Shown: in pieces, positions 59,987 to 64,000 of the stretch | Numbering within the stretch: the first letter of the stretch is position 1 | Layout: each line of letters begins with the position of its first letter | Assembly: GCA_012295275.1 (NCBI GenBank) | Contig: CM022676.1 | Location: forward strand, 7,449,219-7,513,218 | DNA: 64,000 nt | From: Chrysomallon squamiferum | Taxonomy: Eukaryota > Mollusca > Gastropoda > Neomphalida > Peltospiridae | Reading direction: 5' to 3' | The notes under the pieces: model-generated | What the model saw: only the letters and a program-made list of their open reading frames with translations | What the model was told of the DNA's origin: nothing | Database searches by the model: none | Translations under genes and position numbers: made by a program

Positions 59987-62900
59987 ACACACAGACACAC
60001 AGACACACAGACACACATACATATATAGACACAAAAACACATACATATATACACCTACACAAAACATATATATATATGCATATATGTAGACATGAACAAA
60101 CATACACACATACACAGACTGTATACATACATTCATATATAATATATATATACGTACAAACACATACATATACAGCATACATGTATACATATATATACAT
60201 ATATACATACATACATACATATGTATCTACTTATTTATCTACGTACATGCAAATATAGAAATACACATACCTATAAGGTAAAATACCTACGTACGTACAT
60301 AAACATACATACGCAGAAACAAACAAACATGAAAGCTTTTGATAATGAAAAGAACACCATTTGTCATAATGCACGCCAATTTGTGTACTGCACGTGCTAA
60401 TGCGATGCGTTACTACGACGAGATCATTACACCAGTTGTCCTTCCATTCCTGCAGCATCCTGGCTTTCTGTTTCAACTTGACAACGTTAGACCGCACACC
60501 GCTAGACTAACCACTAACCTTGAGCGGAACCACATCCAAGTGTTGAACTGACCACCAAAGTCCCCTGACTTGTCCCCAGTGGAACATGCATGAACTCTAC
60601 TGGGCCGTAGGGTATGCGAAAACCATCCTCATATCCTTAATTATGCACCGGGAATGGAACGCAGTTACTGTTCCTGAGATTGATGCTCTCATTAGAAGCA
60701 TGAGACGACGATGTACTGCTGTCATCACTGCCTCTGGTGCACACACATTATTGAATCCCTCACACTATTAAGTAGATGTACCCCTCCATTTCATTAGTTG
60801 ACAATACATTCAGAAATGTATCAGTGAAATAATGTGTACAAATAAATTAAACATTCAATCAGGTTGTCTGTATTTCAAATCAGGTTGTCTGTATTTCATA
60901 TCAGGTTGTCTGTATTTCATATCAAGTTGTCTGTATTTCATATCAGGTTGTCTGTATTTCAAATCCGACTGCGATTCCAAAAATGTTGTGAATTTGATAA
61001 CATGCAACTTGTGTGAAAACCAGTGTGTCGGCCAAACACAAAATATGTTACGAGTTGGAACTGTTTGTCACAAATACAATATCGTGGATGAAGTTGACAT
61101 TCAAGTCGCCAAACACTTTAACCTACCTAGTCAAATATTCGACGATCATTTTGAGATAATCCCAGTAGAACAAACGCCCATTCTCGAGTCCAAAACTGAA
61201 ACAGACCTTTTCAGATTTGAACGAGAAGCGTTTTGGATTCGAACGATACAAACCCCAAAACCATTTGGAATAAATGTTGAATTTAAGAGAGAGATAAAAT
61301 AATTTTCCCAATAATTGACAATCGCCGCAACGTTGCCGTTGGTAAAATTAAGGAGAAATATTTTAACTTACAGACTACTGTGAAAAATGCACTAACAGCA
61401 CGTCCCGTCATAGCTTACAGAAAAAAACCCGAGTCTAAAAGACATTTTAGACTCTACGCGATTTTCGGAATAATACGCCTAATTTAAGATTTAAATTCAA
61501 TGAAAAGTACGGAAATGTTTTATTATATTTTCAAAGGATATGTCATTTTCTTACGAATTTTTGGGAATGTTTTGTTTTTAAATGTTACTCTTTTTTTTAC
61601 CGGCTTTGAGAAAGGATATCTTCCAAATAATGTTTAAAATAGTTTTAAATAGATTTTTGAATTTTATTTGTTTCTAGAGGTGTATTGGTATTAAATATCA
61701 TAATATTTTATATATTTTTTTTTAGAAAGAATACTTTCTAAATAATTTTTGAAATAGTTTTAAACAGATTTGGAAATGTATATTTTGGTGTATTTTTAAA
61801 CATGTCTGAATGCTTCTGCATATAGTTTTAAAAGGTTTCATACATGTAAATATATGTTGTTGTTTTCTTAAAAAATGATAACAAATTAATAAATATATAG
61901 ACAGAGGACCAAAGCACACTGTAATACACCTTACAATGGTCAACTGTAAGTTAAATCTAATCCCTAGAGATAAAATTAGAAAATAATTAAGTCTTTTTGA
62001 ATAAAAGAATTTCATGTGCCAGTGCGTTCTTTAGTTCTTTAATACCTACATACATACATATGTCACTACTTTTCTATCTAAATACACGCAAACATAGAAA
62101 TACATATATACCCATAAAGTAAAATACCTACATTCGTACATAAACATACATACGAATAAACAAACAATTCTGTAATAAAGTATAATAATAATAATAATAA
62201 TAATAATCATAAGAAGAAGAAGAAGATGAAGAAAAAGAAGAAGTAATGTAATTATGAAAACAAAAATTTCATTATGTTAATTTAAATTTAATTTTAATGT
62301 TTTATTATTATTATTATTATTTTTTTAAGAATTTATATTGTTATTTTCTTAATTAAGGTGTGGATTACCAATTAACAACATCAAACAGATATGCAGTGGT
62401 TGGATTACCTTTTACTTTTAAATGTGTAGCAGATCTGAGTGTTTTCTTTATGTGGTCTGTGAATGACGAAGAATACCTTATGGATGGACTAGAAGATGGT
62501 TACTGTCATTGGTGGGGGGAACCCCCAAAAGAATACACGTATAACTGTTCAGGTAATATAAGCACCATCACAATAAAATCTGTCGACTTCAGTCAATATG
62601 GAACAGTGTGGAGATGTGGCCTGCTAAAGCTACAAAGCAATGAAATAAAACTTGAAGTGAGAGGTAAAATAAGTTTTATTATTATCATTCTAGATAACTT
62701 AGCAATACATTTAATAAAACTAGACAGTACTATCAGTTTTATGTTTATAATTATCATTCTAGGAAATAAGTACTTTTAGTGTTTTCTAAACAATATATCT
62801 CCGTAAAAGAAAATAATACTTGAAATTAGAGGTCAAAAAACCTTTATTTTTTATGCATTATAATTACAGATGATAAGATTTATTAATATGTTTTAACATT

Positions 62901-64000
62901 TAAGTAAGTGTATATTTTCGCATGAAACAATGTCCATAATATATAATTCAACAGATACGTACCTATACACTTATGAACTTACGTATATCAAGATATATTT
63001 CTAAAATGATACTTGTGTTATTATTATTATTATTATGATTCAATCAGCTAAAATGTTAATAAAATAAATAAATAAATAAATAAACAGTAGTGACAGTAAT
63101 AGCAATTATAATATCAACAGCAACAACTCAAACACTACATCACCACCATCACTTCAACGAAAACATCCATAACTAAAAATATGAACAACCCAACAATTTC
63201 TACTATCAGTAAAAATAAAACAAAACTATGACGATGACGTTGATAACGTTTTTTCAGATGGTCCTGGAACGTCACTCAAGCTGAATACTTCGTCTGTTGT
63301 GGCTGCTGTGGAAGGAAGTGACGTCACAGTGGCTTGTTCGGCGAAGTGTTTCATAAAGTGTAATTATCAGTGGAAGCTCGCACATGACGTCATAAGTAAC
63401 AAGAGCATTCTCTCACTGGCTAATATTAATAGATCACAATCAGGTCTCTATGTGTGTACGGCTGAAAATCCAGATACGAAACAAACTGCCAAAGAAAAAC
63501 TTCATTTGATTGTACTTCGTAAGTAAGAAACTAATTATAGTAAAATATAAGAATGATAAATTGAACAGACAACTTAATATTTGTTAGAGGTGTGTGTTTG
63601 AAATGTCAGAGAACCAAACATGGAAATTTACGTGGGAATATACAGTTAAGGTATGAGTCACCGTGTTATGCTATAGATTACATTATGAGTGTAGTTATGT
63701 GCGTCAGTGTCTGTTTATGTGCGTGGGTGCGTATGTGTATGCAGGCGTTTGCCCGCTTTTTTGTTTACTGTTACTCTGAGGACAGCCAAATTTTCGAGGT
63801 TCCGCGCCATACGCTATCAGCGGACTTTCTTTTACGTCGACATGTCAGATTTTTCAACGCGTCACATGGTTTGAGAATGACATCAGCTTTGACGTGTTCA
63901 GTTTTGGGCCCGGACACTGTGATATTAAGTCACGTTTTAGTGGAAATTACACTTTCAAATGTTTACGTAAAACGTTTCTAGTTACTATAACATCTGTCAA
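57097..64000 (+). CDS. Gene E: Ig receptor, 5' part (runs off the window; introns included)
   Basis: Signal 57097-57154, V 62358-62663, C2 63258-63518 and V' 63781 to the window end, all phase 1 and open, in the same order as gene B (V-C2-V'). The first intron, 5.2 kb, is swollen by repeats, transposon fragments and a possible foreign gene piece. The missing 3' part should hold C2b, TM and ITAM exons if the gene follows B. Confidence 0.75.
57469..57525. repeat. (AAT)n microsatellite
   Basis: First of two AAT arrays in gene E intron 1, within a diverged tandem duplication ('ctgtcagt…aactctttaa…cataacagtcc' occurs near 57300 and 57580). Confidence 0.9.
57708..57905. repeat. (AAT)n plus (AAAAT)n microsatellites
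   Basis: AAT tract then AAATA/AAAATA repeats, followed by an alpha-type 'gaatagtttacgtaaagtcg' segment to about 58130. Confidence 0.9.
58530..58627. repeat. (TC)n microsatellite
   Basis: About 95 nt of TC inside gene E intron 1. Confidence 0.95.
58914..59214 (-). pseudogene. Unrecognised protein-coding-like fragment with frameshift
   Basis: Not recognised. From ATG 59214 a balanced-composition frame runs 79 residues (MENYFTFNIVAAAQYRVTF…) to TAA at 58975. From about 59045 a second frame looks more natural: AYDVTVDNMLRMADQLQHN, then KHVDAFKANLMDRAKMQNN, stop at 58914. So one frameshift probably splits an originally longer protein. There are no simple repeats, and GC and codon use are unlike the surroundings. 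It could be a fragment of a cellular gene or an element protein; no function is proposed. Confidence 0.35.
59765..59793 (-). CDS. Candidate first coding exon (29 nt) of an unknown minus-strand transcript
   Basis: ATG in a good context (gcaacATGG) followed by DSDGRNVR and a strong gtaagt donor. It lies at the edge of an alpha core and of a GC-richer stretch (59.4-59.8 kb). The next exon is not identified; it could lead into the fragment at 58914-59214. Confidence 0.2.
59795..60335. repeat. Alpha core, (CA)n and TACA-rich tail
   Basis: Core remnant about 59795-59905, CA array about 59921-60024, then TACA/TATA repeats. Spurious Cys-Val/Thr-His frames only. Confidence 0.8.
60345..60775 (+). mobile_element. 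Tc1/mariner-type transposase fragment, decayed
   Basis: Encodes [29 protein letters not shown], then a stop where the first copy has NC, PPKSPDLSPVEHA with a stop at the expected Trp, and a frame change before [15 protein letters not shown]. Same family as 35730-36124. It contains an additional short stretch upstream (NLCTARANAMR). Inactive. Confidence 0.8.
60857..60965. repeat. 21-bp minisatellite, about 5-6 copies
   Basis: Units of 'tcaggttgtctgtatttcat'-type sequence in tandem, an exact multiple of 3, giving repeated SGCLYFI in the plus frame. A single related unit lies at 36253. It abuts the Penelope-like fragment. Confidence 0.85.
60970..61302 (+). mobile_element. Penelope-like element fragment (GIY-YIG endonuclease)
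   Basis: The frame reads VVNLITCNLCENQCVGQTQN, then VGTVCHKYN, VDIQVAKHFNLPSQ, FEIIPVEQT and EREAFWIRTIQTPKPFGINV. This is the order of a Penelope-type GIY-YIG nuclease (the expected Y-x-G is seen as C-V-G, so the key Tyr is lost). A region with the conserved Arg is missing between QN and VGTVCHK. It is a truncated, inactive 3' end. Confidence 0.7.
61310..62357. other. Intron 1 of gene E, right part
   Basis: AT-rich, no gene. It holds probable 3' sequence of the Penelope-like fragment to about 61500, TACA repeats at 62043-62160, and AAT/GAA repeats at 62185-62240. Confidence 0.5.
62358..62663 (+). CDS. Gene E V-type Ig exon
   Basis: 306-nt phase 1-1, acceptor 'ttaattaag', donor gtaaaa; 102 residues. 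Cys23, Trp33, Cys50, Cys64 and Cys87 (GTVWRC) give the two-disulfide V layout. Sequon NCS is at the second pair. Intact; the same length class as gene D. Confidence 0.85.
63258..63518 (+). CDS. Gene E C2-type Ig exon
   Basis: 261-nt phase 1-1, acceptor 'ttttttcag', donor gtaagt. DGPGTSLKLNTSS start, ACSAKCFIKC three-cysteine signature, YQW, and SGLYVC. Intact counterpart of 14293-14553 and of the ruined 35279-35416. Confidence 0.85.
63781..64000 (+). CDS. Gene E V' Ig exon, partial (window end)
   Basis: Acceptor 'gttactctgag'. It encodes QPNFRGSAPYAISGLSFTST, then C, VTWFEND, the internal cysteines in GHCDIK and TFKC, and FLVTITSV at the window edge. Homologous to gene B V' (13764-14075). 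Open throughout; the C-terminal cysteine lies outside the window. Confidence 0.8.

Overview
This is eukaryotic, intron-rich, AT-rich DNA packed with microsatellites ((TA)n, (CA)n, (TC)n, (AAT)n, (AAAT)n) and transposon debris. There are no operons and no prokaryotic genes. The microsatellite style, the very repetitive introns and the expanded secreted/membrane immunoglobulin (Ig) family suggest an invertebrate animal, probably a mollusc and perhaps a cephalopod. That is inference; no species marker is visible.

The main content is a cluster of paralogous Ig-superfamily receptor genes that I assembled exon by exon from splice sites and reading phase. Almost every exon is symmetric phase 1-1: a 58-nt signal-peptide exon, a 306-312-nt V-like Ig exon with four Cys, a 261-nt C2-like Ig exon starting Asp-Gly-Pro-Gly, a 312-nt second V-like exon, a 117-nt transmembrane exon, and ~105-nt cytoplasmic exons. 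Each typical cytoplasmic exon encodes one tyrosine module of the form YxxL-x8-YxxL, the pattern of a vertebrate ITAM (immunoreceptor tyrosine-based activation motif).

Layout. Left side, minus strand: gene B (21.3 to 9.2 kb: one upstream signal exon with promoter, four V exons, C2-V'-C2, TM, four ITAM exons; one splice form reads through as 576 codons) lies upstream of gene A (7.3 to 2.0 kb: signal, V, TM, two small cytoplasmic exons, a one-tyrosine ITAM derivative and a terminal exon; 254 codons). Right side, plus strand: a broken signal+V pair (24.7-25.5 kb), gene D (33.6-43.6 kb: signal, V, crippled C2, TM with a mutated acceptor, then eight ITAM exons amplified in 1.76-1.79-kb tandem units), another broken V exon (55.4 kb), and gene E (57.1 kb to beyond the window: signal, V, C2, start of V').

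Between the genes are: a 0.6-2-kb dispersed repeat block (about 11 copies of its core); a ~4-5-kb element present twice (27.35-31.35 and 46.8-52.2 kb) plus a third fragment (44.8-45.7 kb), carrying tandem arrays of ~240-bp hairpin units; a Tigger-like deletion derivative; hAT-like and TA-flanked MITEs; two Tc1/mariner transposase fragments; and two Penelope-type GIY-YIG fragments. A conserved upstream block recurs five times, four of them before signal exons, and is the best promoter candidate.

Together the genes look like a rapidly duplicating family of cell-surface Ig receptors. Extracellular diversity comes from duplicated V exons. Signalling strength may be tuned by the number of ITAM exons spliced in. 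Ligands and kinase coupling are unknown.
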